DNA from: a virus
IMG/VR virus record: IMGVR_UViG_3300050132_000132
Coordinates: 1-42,693 of that record
Length of the DNA stretch: 42,693 bases
Reading direction: 5' to 3' (one strand)
Made by a program: the position numbers and the translations under genes. Below, piece after piece: positions 13,909-19,845 of this stretch (the stretch's first letter is position 1; each line of letters begins with the position of its first letter). Below the pieces are notes generated by a model. The model was not told the DNA's origin. It made no database searches and saw only the letters and a list, made by a program, of their open reading frames with translations.

Positions 13909-14535
13909 GTGGCACTGGAAAACAAAGCTCAGAAGGCAAAGCGTGAAGCTCTCGCAGCACTACCTGAAATCAATGCAGCTATGGCAGTTGAACCGTTTTA
14001 CGCAATGTGTTCTGTTGAGGTTCTTGCTTACTTGGTAAAGAATGAACTTGCAGTTGGAAACGAAACTATCACTAACGAGCAGGGTTGCATTGCAACTCGC
14101 CTAACCGAAAAAGGAGTTGAAAAAGTCATGAGTGAAACTGCTACTGAAGCTGTTGTTGAAACTGTTGCTGCAAAGCCTACGTTCCAGATCCTGAATGTTG
14201 CTATCCCGGTTTCTACCAAGAAGCGCGCAGGTCGCGTCGGTGGTTTTAAATACCCGTTCGATAGTCTTGAAGTTGGTGCTTCGTTCTTTGTGCCGGTTTC
14301 GGCTGAAGTTCCTAACCCGCTGAAGACGATGGCTAGCACTGTTGTGAATGCTAACGCTCGTTACTCCGTGCCGGTTTTTGAAGAAGATGGTACTACTCCG
14401 AAAATGCGTACCATTGTTAACAAGAAGAATAACACCAGCCGTGAAGATCAGCTTACTCAGAATACCAAAGTGTTCGCTGCTGTTGAGTACACGCTTGACG
14501 GTGTTCAGGGCGCTCTGGTTCACCGGAAAGCCTAA
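13909..14535 (+). CDS. Probably highly expressed YPF-module protein, 208 aa
   Basis: N-terminal helical part (residues 1-75), a low-complexity Thr/Val/Ala linker, then FKYPFDSLEVGASFFVPVSA (about 114-133), the same module that is duplicated in the protein at 7035-7649, and a C-terminal polar region. GTG start with AGGAGGA. Codons are clearly different from the neighbours: CGC/CGT, CTG and CCG instead of AGA, TTA and CCT, as in the capsid gene, which suggests heavy expression. It has its own strong promoter and is followed directly by the tRNA/RNA region. Function unknown; it could be a DNA- or RNA-associated abundant protein. Confidence 0.8.
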   Translation: MALENKAQKAKREALAALPEINAAMAVEPFYAMCSVEVLAYLVKNELAVGNETITNEQGCIATRLTEKGVEKVMSETATEAVVETVAAKPTFQILNVAIPVSTKKRAGRVGGFKYPFDSLEVGASFFVPVSAEVPNPLKTMASTVVNANARYSVPVFEEDGTTPKMRTIVNKKNNTSREDQLTQNTKVFAAVEYTLDGVQGALVHRKA

Positions 14536-14564
14536 TTAGTATTGTAGTTATCCTACAGTGCTAA

Positions 14565-14593
14565 AAGCAAGCCGCTCAAAAGGTGGCTTGCTT
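14565..14593 (+). terminator. Strong hairpin after the 13909 gene
   Basis: AAGCAAGCC (14565-14573) pairs perfectly with GGCTTGCTT (14585-14593) around an 11-base loop. Only two T residues follow, so it may act as a weak terminator, a processing or stability element, or the first stem of the structured RNA that follows. Confidence 0.5.
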
Positions 14594-14676
14594 AACCTGA
14601 GACTTACAGGACAAACTAGGAAGGCTCTTGACACCTTGCGGTGTAACTTGCGGCCGAAGCTAGGTTAACCGCTTGA
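14568..14676 (+). ncRNA. Candidate structured RNA element B, 5' of the tRNA
   Basis: Contains TTAACCT (14592-14598) complementary to AGGTTAA (14662-14668), enclosing ACACC-TTGC-GGTGT. Its end, GGCCGA..CTAGGT.AACCGCT (14652-14673), matches the end of element A at 9311-9330 and shares further short blocks in the same order. It is directly joined to the tRNA. Confidence 0.45.
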
Positions 14677-14679
14677 TTT

Positions 14680-14756
14680 CGGTGTGTAGCTCAGTCTGAT
14701 AGAGTTCTCGCCTTGGACGCGAGATGTCGCAGGTTTAAATCCTGCCGCACCGACCA
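14680..14756 (+). tRNA. tRNA-Pro(UGG)
   Basis: A full cloverleaf of 77 nt with encoded CCA. Acceptor CGGTGTG/CGCACCG (one G-U), D-stem GCTC/GAGT, anticodon stem CTCGC/GCGAG around CTTGGAC, so the anticodon is UGG, and T-stem GCAGG/CCTGC. C1-G72 and A73 are proline identity elements. Odd features: position 37 is A rather than the usual G, and the D-loop has G18-A19 with T-loop TTTAAAT (U56 instead of C56), so the normal G19-C56 pair appears replaced by A19-U56. It is flanked by CTTGA/TCAAG, which could pair and place the tRNA inside a larger RNA. Confidence 0.88.
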
Positions 14757-15386
14757 GTTTCAAGTTAGCAGCAAGGCAGTTCTTAGTTAATAAGAGCCAT
14801 AAATTGCGAAGTGAAGGAAGCCTAATCAACCTTCCGGCGTAAGCAACAAGTCAATTTATGATGGGTGATCCATTAGCCTTGCTGCTAGATAGATCGGAAC
14901 GCTAGGAGAGTCTGGAGCTAGCGTTTAAAAGCAACACCTAAATCTTGTGTTGCATCCAAATGATAAGGCAGGTTTGATTCCTGATCGCTAACCGAGGGCA
15001 GATGCGAAGGAAGTACGGTTCGATTCCGTATGATTGTTCTTGAAGCTACTGAATGTTACAAAACAGCTTCTGAAAAATATCATTCTGATTTTGGTAGAAC
15101 TGCAATATCAAATGTTCAAGTTGGCGCGGATGCTATTAAAGGATATACAGATCAGTTTATCGCTTGAGTAGTTGCAAAGCTGTTGAAGTGATTGCGGAAA
15201 CAGATTATTGTAACAAACGCCTTTGTTCTCTTGAACACTTTAGTAAAACGCCTAACCTTCGGGAACATGCTCTATAGCTAAAGTGGTAAGAACTGTTGAG
15301 GCGAACAAGCAACGCCAAAAACCCTGAATCCGGCAGGAATGCGTAAGTTGGTAACTAACTAAATGAGTCCGGTGAATAGTTACTTT
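14757..15386 (+). ncRNA. Candidate large structured RNA (GOLLD/ROOL-like), downstream of tRNA
   Basis: About 630 nt dense in base-paired elements. 14766-14777 pairs over 12 bp with 14876-14887, enclosing hairpin GTTCTTA/TAAGAGC (14779-14797), stem CATAAATTG/CAATTTATG (14798-14806 with 14852-14860) and inner GGAAG/CTTCC. Next come AACGCTAG/CTAGCGTT (14898-14925), GCAACAC/GTGTTGC (14931-14953), two T-loop-like hairpins (14968-14984, 15014-15030), CGCCTAAC/GTTGAGGCG (15249-15303) and GTAACTA/TAGTTAC (15351-15383). A terminator follows. GOLLD and ROOL are giant phage RNAs often found beside tRNAs; size and setting fit, but the match to either is not proven. One 45-codon frame (15030-15167) lies inside. 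Confidence 0.5.
15030..15167 (+). CDS. Doubtful 45-aa ORF inside the structured region
   Basis: Reads MIVLEATECYKTASEKYHSD and ends GYTDQFIA. Codon choice looks like that of the surrounding genes, but the only ribosome-site-like sequence (AAGGAAG) is 16 bases upstream, with a hairpin TACGG/CCGTA lying between it and the ATG. If that hairpin folds, the distance shrinks. Could be a real small gene, a gene remnant or chance. Confidence 0.3.
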   Translation: MIVLEATECYKTASEKYHSDFGRTAISNVQVGADAIKGYTDQFIA

Positions 15387-15421
15387 AAAGTCCTAATGAT
15401 TAAGTTCATTAGGACTTTTTA
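15387..15421 (+). terminator. Rho-independent terminator
   Basis: AAAGTCCTAATG (15387-15398) pairs over 12 bp with CATTAGGACTTT (15407-15418) around an 8-base loop, followed by a T-rich stretch. It ends the tRNA/ncRNA transcript before the next promoter. Confidence 0.85.
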
Positions 15422-15433
15422 TATTTTTATTTC

Positions 15434-15463
15434 TTGACATTGCTCATTAGTTTTTGATACAGT
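15434..15463 (+). promoter_or_regulatory. Promoter of the lysis module
   Basis: TTGACA (15434-15439), 18-base spacer and TACAGT (15458-15463) in the extended form TGATACAGT. It sits directly after the terminator, so lysis genes get a fresh start. Confidence 0.6.
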
Positions 15464-15505
15464 CACGCCGCAAGGTTCTTAATATCTGTATATTAGGTTT
15501 ATTAT

Positions 15506-15601
15506 ATGAAATGTCAACGAATTCGCAGAACATGCTCGGTGCTTAGAATTTACGGTCACTGTTTCAGAAGTGAATCTTGCAAGGGTTGCAATCCTGAATA
15601 A
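15506..15601 (+). CDS. Small Cys-rich peptide, 31 aa (uncertain)
   Basis: Reads MKCQRIRRTCSVLRIYGHCF and ends CKGCNPE; five cysteines in 31 residues hint at metal binding. The ribosome site is weak (AGG eight bases upstream). It is the first frame behind the promoter at 15434. Function unknown. Confidence 0.4.
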   Translation: MKCQRIRRTCSVLRIYGHCFRSESCKGCNPE

Positions 15602-15610
15602 AGGTCGCTC

Positions 15611-15790
15611 ATGAATCTCTCAGACAGAACTAAAGTAGTTGAGTTGATTATTCCTGCTTTAAATGTTTTAAGGGCTGTTGAGGTTGAGATGTTAGGTTGT
15701 GAGTGTAAGTTTAAATATGTTGCTGGTTCAGCCGCTGACGATCTACTCAATTTAATGATGTTGCTAGGAGTGAATAGAAATGAAGTTTAG
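15611..15790 (+). CDS. Small helical protein, 59 aa, overlapping endolysin start
   Basis: Begins MNLSDRTKVVELIIPALNVL and ends MMLLGVNRNEV, with two amphipathic helices. AAGG lies six bases upstream. It overlaps the endolysin start by 11 bases, so translation of the two is probably coupled. No family recognised. Confidence 0.55.
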   Translation: MNLSDRTKVVELIIPALNVLRAVEVEMLGCECKFKYVAGSAADDLLNLMMLLGVNRNEV

Positions 15791-16268
15791 TCAAAATGGT
15801 TTGAAGCTGCTAGCTAGTAATTCTTATGAGGGTGATATTCTTAGAATTTACAAAGACGCGGCAGGTAAGCCAACGATTGGTGTTGGACACTTGTTAACAA
15901 GTGCTGAAAATGCAAATGGTAAAATTGACATTGCTGGTAAACAGGTGTTAATAGGCTCAGGTATCACTGAACAACAATCGTTAGACTTACTAGCTCAAGA
16001 TGTTAAACCCGCCGAAGATGCTGTTAATTACCACGTTAAAGTTGCTCTAAATCAGAATCAATTTGACGCTTTGGTTATTTTCACTTTCAATGTTGGCACT
16101 GGTGGTTTTGAAAGCTCCTCTCTGCTTACAGCAATAAATGAAAAAGATATTGCCGATATTCCCGAAGACTTTATGAAGTGGGATAAGATAACTAAAAATG
16201 GTGTTCATGTGGTATGCGATGGACTTGTTACGCGCCGGAAACTGGAGATAAAACTATACGATAGCTAA
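15780..16268 (+). CDS. Endolysin, GH24 lysozyme, 162 aa
   Basis: T4/lambdoid lysozyme fold with the canonical triad spacing: Glu17 (YEGD), Asp26 (YKDAAGKPT) and Thr32 (TIGVGH). C-terminal motifs QFDALVIFTFNVG and VCDGLVTRRKLEIKLY agree with the family, which is about 150-170 residues. It cleaves the N-acetylmuramic acid to N-acetylglucosamine bond of the host wall. No signal sequence is visible, so it needs a holin for release. Ribosome site AGGAG nine bases upstream. Confidence 0.95.
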   Translation: MKFSQNGLKLLASNSYEGDILRIYKDAAGKPTIGVGHLLTSAENANGKIDIAGKQVLIGSGITEQQSLDLLAQDVKPAEDAVNYHVKVALNQNQFDALVIFTFNVGTGGFESSSLLTAINEKDIADIPEDFMKWDKITKNGVHVVCDGLVTRRKLEIKLYDS

Positions 16269-16312
16269 TTGTGGGTAATCAATTGTATTATTTAACTATA
16301 TGGAGGTTTGAA

Positions 16313-16567
16313 TTGAAGAATTTGTGTTTAATCGCTGTTATGTTTGCGTTAACTGCTTGTTCTGCTGGCACTTTAACTGTGACTGATAATAACGGAGTAT
16401 CTAAGTTCTACAGAGTACTTGATTGCGAAATGACTAACAAAGGTGAAGTTAAATATAAAGATATGTTAGGTCAAACTAAATTTGTCAGTGAACCTTTTAA
16501 GCGAGCTTTGTATGAAAATAGTTTCAATGTTAAACATTATGAAAATTGCGACACTTGCAACAATTAG
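16313..16567 (+). CDS. Small lipoprotein, 84 aa
   Basis: Begins KNLCLIAVMFALTACSAGTL after a TTG start with GGAGG six bases upstream; a farther upstream GTG is unlikely. The lipobox LTAC marks cleavage and lipidation at Cys16, so the mature protein is anchored in the outer (or inner) membrane. The mature part is small, beta-rich, ending CDTCNN. It lies right after the endolysin, a place where spanin genes often occur, but it lacks the Pro-rich pattern of Rz1. Confidence 0.75.
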   Translation: MKNLCLIAVMFALTACSAGTLTVTDNNGVSKFYRVLDCEMTNKGEVKYKDMLGQTKFVSEPFKRALYENSFNVKHYENCDTCNN

Positions 16568-16721
16568 TCTGATGAATGGTTGTGTTAGGCCTTATGAGTT
16601 GAAAGGTTATGATGTTGGACTTTCTACTGGAAAGAACATTTACAATAATTATGACTTAGGTGTTTCTTCAAATGCTTATACCAGTGCAACTATAAACACA
16701 GTTTTTCATTTCAGTAAGTAA
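16539..16721 (+). CDS. Second small lipoprotein overlapping the first, 60 aa
   Basis: Begins MKIATLATISLMNGCVRPYE; LMNGC is a plausible lipobox with Cys15. A start 27 bases upstream (16512) would give a longer signal region and is the alternative. The mature chain (YDLGVSSNAYTSATINTVFH) reads like a beta hairpin. It starts inside the 3' end of the previous lipoprotein gene in another frame, as spanin pairs often do, though here both partners look like lipoproteins. Confidence 0.6.
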   Translation: MKIATLATISLMNGCVRPYELKGYDVGLSTGKNIYNNYDLGVSSNAYTSATINTVFHFSK

Positions 16722-16732
16722 GTATTGTTTAA

Positions 16733-16858
16733 ATGATGGCTATCAGGAAGTGTGTTTATAATAAGCATGTTGAGTGTAACGATTGTCAACTATGTGACAA
16801 AGATCAGAAAGGAGAGGTTGTTATGACTACGCTTAACGATCTTACGGAGTCCGAATGA
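16733..16858 (+). CDS. Small Cys-rich protein, 41 aa (uncertain)
   Basis: Begins MMAIRKCVYNKHVECNDCQL; four cysteines (C, C-x2-C, C) in the first 25 residues suggest zinc binding. The ribosome site is weak. Inside it AAAGGAGAGG precedes an in-frame ATG of only 11 codons (MTTLNDLTESE), which may instead be a leader for the lipase gene, whose ATG overlaps the stop. Confidence 0.4.
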   Translation: MMAIRKCVYNKHVECNDCQLCDKDQKGEVVMTTLNDLTESE

Positions 16859-17415
16859 GGGCTAGTATTCTGAAAGCAGCTATGTTATGTAAACACGCTT
16901 ATGACGGTACTAAAATAGGAGATCATTCATACACTGTTGATTACGACGGGGATAGAACAGTAATTGCTATTGCTGGAACAGCCAATGTTGAGAATGTGAT
17001 TGAAGACGCTTCGTGCTGGCCTAGTCGAACACCGACAGAAGCTTTGGCTCATAATGGTGTGGTTCACGCATTTGAAGAAATGGAAGAAGAGGTTTCCAAA
17101 CATGCAATAAAACCCGGTCCTGTTGTTTTTGCAGGTCATTCTTTAGGTGGTGGTATTGCTCAATTGTTTGCTGAGAAGTTTAAGTGCGAAGTAATTACAT
17201 TTGGTAGTATTAAAACTTATTGGCGCTTTTCAGACATACCTAAGTTACAACATACAATGGTTGTGTGTGAAGATGATCCTGTTCCAATGCTATTAGGTTT
17301 TATGTATACTAATAAAGTAATACCTTTAGTGCTTAAAAAAGATGGAGATTTGCCTGTTGAAGTAGAAGACCATTTCATCGAAGAATACATTAAACGATTG
17401 GAGGTAACAACGTGA
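16855..17415 (+). CDS. Class 3 lipase-like alpha/beta hydrolase, 186 aa
   Basis: Alpha/beta hydrolase with nucleophile elbow GHSLGG (Ser about residue 97), an early GTANVEN strand forming the oxyanion region, acid CEDDPVP (Asp about 142-143) and a C-terminal EDHFIEEY His. It belongs to the fungal-type lipase/DUF2974-like group. No signal peptide. ATG coupled to the stop of the preceding frame. Set between endolysin and holin-like genes, it may attack membrane lipid during lysis, which is inference. Confidence 0.85.
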   Translation: MRASILKAAMLCKHAYDGTKIGDHSYTVDYDGDRTVIAIAGTANVENVIEDASCWPSRTPTEALAHNGVVHAFEEMEEEVSKHAIKPGPVVFAGHSLGGGIAQLFAEKFKCEVITFGSIKTYWRFSDIPKLQHTMVVCEDDPVPMLLGFMYTNKVIPLVLKKDGDLPVEVEDHFIEEYIKRLEVTT

Positions 17416-17684
17416 AACTGACTTATGCTCAAATAGCACAGGCTGTAACTTTTGTTGTAGTAATTATTGAATTTTTGGCTTTTTCTTTTGGTTTGGTTCA
17501 TGTTCCTGTAAATGTTGAAGACGCTAAGTTTTTCTATTTGCTGTTTGGCGCAATAAACACAATTCTTTGCGTTCCCACATTGGTTCAAGCAATTCAGAAA
17601 GACGACGGCTTTGTTCAGCAGTCTGCTCCAGTTGTAACACCAGAAGTTGAGCCTGAAGTTAAACCTGACGAAGCTGCCGTATAA
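17412..17684 (+). CDS. Holin-like two-TM protein, 90 aa
   Basis: Two membrane segments (residues about 8-30 and 41-63) and a Pro/Glu/Val-rich C-terminal tail. Size and topology fit a class II or III holin that makes holes for the endolysin. GTG start in GTGA overlap with the lipase gene. No family-level signature, so the role rests on position and topology. Confidence 0.6.
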   Translation: MKLTYAQIAQAVTFVVVIIEFLAFSFGLVHVPVNVEDAKFFYLLFGAINTILCVPTLVQAIQKDDGFVQQSAPVVTPEVEPEVKPDEAAV

Positions 17685-17712
17685 CCTAAAACTAAGTTTA
17701 AAGGAGAAATTA

Positions 17713-18159
17713 ATGAAAACGATTATGTTGATGTTGTGCGCTTTGATTGTGCTCGTTTGCGGAACCGCTTTTGCCGATACGGTGGCCGTAACGGTGCCTT
17801 CCGCGCCCGTCGCTGCCGCTCCGGTGATCACAGGCTGGGGTCCGGCTGTTGTCGGCTCTGTAGGGGCATTTTACCTTAAAGGCGATTACCGCTTGCTGAG
17901 TGCCGGGGCCAACTTTGGCGCTGCGTACACCTTCGATCAGGGTGCCAATGTATCTAGTGTGGGTATCTATGCAGGTCCGTCGTCTAGTCAGGTTAATGGT
18001 GTGACTACCACTAATATTAACCTGATGGTTTATCTGGATCTGTTTAAAACCTCTGCTGGTAACTTTGGTGTCGGTCTTGGTACTAACATGTGGCAGTCGG
18101 GAGAAGGTGTAAAACCTTCTGTTGATAAAACGTTTCTTGCTCTAGGCTATCACTTTTAA
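17713..18159 (+). CDS. Secreted outer-membrane-barrel-like protein, 148 aa
   Basis: Signal peptide MKTIMLMLCALIVLVCGTAFA (about 21 residues) is cleaved before DTVAV. The mature protein has alternating strands rich in Gly, Tyr and aromatic residues and ends in ALGYHF, a terminal Phe typical of outer-membrane barrels. Codons are GC-richer than neighbours (GCC, CCG, GGC), like the capsid gene. Ribosome site AAAGGAGA. A phage gene for an exported barrel protein may alter the cell surface, for example to block superinfection, but no homologue is recognised. Confidence 0.7.
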   Translation: MKTIMLMLCALIVLVCGTAFADTVAVTVPSAPVAAAPVITGWGPAVVGSVGAFYLKGDYRLLSAGANFGAAYTFDQGANVSSVGIYAGPSSSQVNGVTTTNINLMVYLDLFKTSAGNFGVGLGTNMWQSGEGVKPSVDKTFLALGYHF

Positions 18160-18177
18160 TTTAAAGTGAGTTTGCTA

Positions 18178-18207
18178 GTTGCAATTAGCTGAAAGGTTAA
18201 TTGCAAC
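18178..18207 (+). terminator. Hairpin behind the barrel-like gene
   Basis: GTTGCAATTA (18178-18187) pairs over 10 bp with TAATTGCAAC (18198-18207). No T-run follows, so it is better seen as an mRNA stability or partial termination element. The left arm with its flanks, AGTTGCAATTAGCTG, recurs at 29435-29449 behind the capsid gene. Confidence 0.45.
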
Positions 18208-18236
18208 TGTCATACGTTCGCTTTAAAGGAGAAATT

Positions 18237-18641
18237 GTGGAAGGCAGAAATAAAGCACCTAGAAGACCTTGCAAAAAACCTGGATGCGGAGTTTTGTCAA
18301 ATAGTACTTATTGCGAAAAGCATACTAAAGTTGTTGAAGAAATTAAAAAAGTAGAAAGGCGAGATTACGATCAGTATAGAGGTAGTGCTAGCAGTCGAGG
18401 CTATTCTTACCGTTGGTCGAAATATGCTAAACAATTTTTACAAGAGTTTCCTCTTTGTGCTGCTTGTTTAAAAGTTGGAATAGTTGAGCTTGCTCAGTGT
18501 GTTGACCATATTAAAGCTGTAAGTGGCGCTGATGATCCGTTATTTTGGGATAAAAAAAATCATCAAAGTTTATCGAATAAATGTCATAGTTCCAAAACTG
18601 CATTAGAAAATGGTGGTCTTGGGAACGTAAAGAAAGTTTAA
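18237..18641 (+). CDS. HNH endonuclease, 134 aa
   Basis: N-terminal CKKPGCGVLSNSTYCEKH zinc site, a basic middle, then the HNH core with CAAC, QCVDHIKAVSGADDPLFWD and NHQSLSNKCHSSKT. This is the HNH type placed just ahead of terminase genes in many HK97-like phages, where it aids DNA cleavage at packaging. GTG start at 18237 with AAAGGAG. Confidence 0.92.
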   Translation: MEGRNKAPRRPCKKPGCGVLSNSTYCEKHTKVVEEIKKVERRDYDQYRGSASSRGYSYRWSKYAKQFLQEFPLCAACLKVGIVELAQCVDHIKAVSGADDPLFWDKKNHQSLSNKCHSSKTALENGGLGNVKKV

Positions 18642-18652
18642 AGGAGAAAGTT

Positions 18653-19111
18653 GTGACCGGACCTAGACCTAAACCCACACACTTAGCCGTTGTTGATAAA
18701 GGACATGCTAGTAGACATAGAGGTCAGGCTATGCCTAGTTCAGTATTACCAGTTGCACCTGAACGTTTGTCACCAGAAGCTAAATTTTATTTTGATGAAT
18801 TGGTTAAAACAATTCAAGAATTATATCCTTGTTCAGCTTCCCATACTGAGATGATTACTTTGTTTGCTGAAGCTAAAGAACGTGCTTTGTTTCTTGAATG
18901 TTTGCTTAAAACTGAAGGATTAACTCAAGAGATAGTTACAGCAAGAAGTTCAAGTATTAAAGCTAGACCTGAAGTTGCTATGTATGATAAAGCAAGAGCT
19001 GAGATGAAGGGTATCCTAATCGAGTTTGGTTTGAGTCCTTCAGCTAGTCGTAACGTTAAAATAGCTCCTGCTAAAACTAAAGCAAATTCGTTTGCTGACT
19101 TAGATGATTAA
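18653..19111 (+). CDS. terS: Terminase small subunit, P27 family, 152 aa
   Basis: Begins MTGPRPKPTHLAVVDKGHAS, the P27-type N-terminus (G-P-K-PTHL), then a helical central part (LSPEAKFYFDELVKTIQELY) and a C-terminal oligomerisation region. It recognises phage DNA at packaging start. GTG start, AAAGGAGA upstream. The family is usually 140-170 residues. Confidence 0.88.
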   Translation: MTGPRPKPTHLAVVDKGHASRHRGQAMPSSVLPVAPERLSPEAKFYFDELVKTIQELYPCSASHTEMITLFAEAKERALFLECLLKTEGLTQEIVTARSSSIKARPEVAMYDKARAEMKGILIEFGLSPSASRNVKIAPAKTKANSFADLDD

Positions 19112-19277
19112 GACAGAACTTGTACTTAAAATTAAACTCAAGTGGTGGTTAAAACTTTATCTTAAAGGTTTGACTTTGTTTTGTAAATTAACCGGTGAAG
19201 TGCCAGATTGGGATAAAGTCGAATCTGTTTGCAAGAACGGTTTTATTATTTTACATAATGATAGGAGATTAAAGTGA
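19104..19277 (+). CDS. Conserved small phage protein, 57 aa
   Basis: Begins MIKTELVLKIKLKWWLKLYL and contains CKLTGEVPDWDKVESVCKNG, a pattern shared by short uncharacterised phage proteins. The N-terminal half is an amphipathic helix rich in Lys/Leu/Trp. It overlaps the terminase gene by 8 bases and the next gene by GTGA. Function unknown. Confidence 0.65.
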   Translation: MIKTELVLKIKLKWWLKLYLKGLTLFCKLTGEVPDWDKVESVCKNGFIILHNDRRLK

Positions 19278-19630
19278 AAGTCGAAGACGTTGCTCGGGTT
19301 TGTCATGAAGCGAATAAGGCTTTGTGTATTACTTTGAAAGATTTTAGTCAGCTTCCTTGGAACCTCGCTGAAGAGTGGCAACGTCAAAGTGCAATAAACG
19401 GTGTACTGTTTGCATTAGATAATCCCGAAGCACCTGCAAGTGCTCAGCACGATAGTTGGCTTGCTGATAAAGAACGCGACGGCTGGAAGTACGGCGAAGT
19501 AAAAGATGCTGAGAAGAAAGAGCATCCTTGTATTGTAGCTTATGAAGAACTTCCTGAAGAACAGAAAGCTAAAGACTACTTGTTTAAGGCTATAGTTAAT
19601 TCTTTGTATATGTTAATTGAAAGGAGCTAA
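19274..19630 (+). CDS. RyR-domain protein, 118 aa
   Basis: Matches the RyR domain: VARVCHEANKALCITL, then W..RQSAINGVLFAL, HDSWLADKERDGWKYGEVKD, KEHPCIVAYEELPEEQKAKD. In ryanodine receptors this repeat binds nucleotides; in bacteria and phages, single RyR-domain proteins occur in defence and counter-defence settings. GTG start coupled to the preceding gene. Next to an Acb2-type gene, a nucleotide-signal-binding role is plausible. Confidence 0.9.
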   Translation: MKVEDVARVCHEANKALCITLKDFSQLPWNLAEEWQRQSAINGVLFALDNPEAPASAQHDSWLADKERDGWKYGEVKDAEKKEHPCIVAYEELPEEQKAKDYLFKAIVNSLYMLIERS

Positions 19631-19632
19631 CA

Positions 19633-19845
19633 ATGATACCTCAAGAACAAATAGATAATAACTTTGTATATCATGCGCCTAAACCTGGGCAAAATGAGAA
19701 GTACGAAACACTAAGAAGAACATCTAAAGTGTTGGCTGAACTGATAAATGAATCTTGTCCTGATAGTCGTGAAAAGTCACTTGCTATTAATAACCTAGAG
19801 CTAAGTTTATTTTGGGCGAATACTAGTATTGCGAGGAACGAATAA
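19633..19845 (+). CDS. acb2: Acb2/Tad1-hairpin anti-CBASS protein, 70 aa
   Basis: Matches the family of short helical-hairpin proteins with pattern FVYHAPKPGQNEKYE, then LAELINESCPDSREKSLAIN and SLFWANTSIARNE at the C-terminus. Acb2 sponges cyclic di- and trinucleotides made by CBASS (and gcADPR of Thoeris in some versions), blocking the host alarm. Length about 70-95 residues in the family. AAAGGAGC ribosome site. Identification rests on these motifs, so confident for the family, not proven for activity. Confidence 0.85.
   Translation: MIPQEQIDNNFVYHAPKPGQNEKYETLRRTSKVLAELINESCPDSREKSLAINNLELSLFWANTSIARNE

Noticed and set aside
14895-15045. Additional tRNA genes suggested by two T-arm-like hairpins
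   Set aside because: No matching acceptor stem and D-arm could be built for either; they are better seen as T-loops of a larger RNA.
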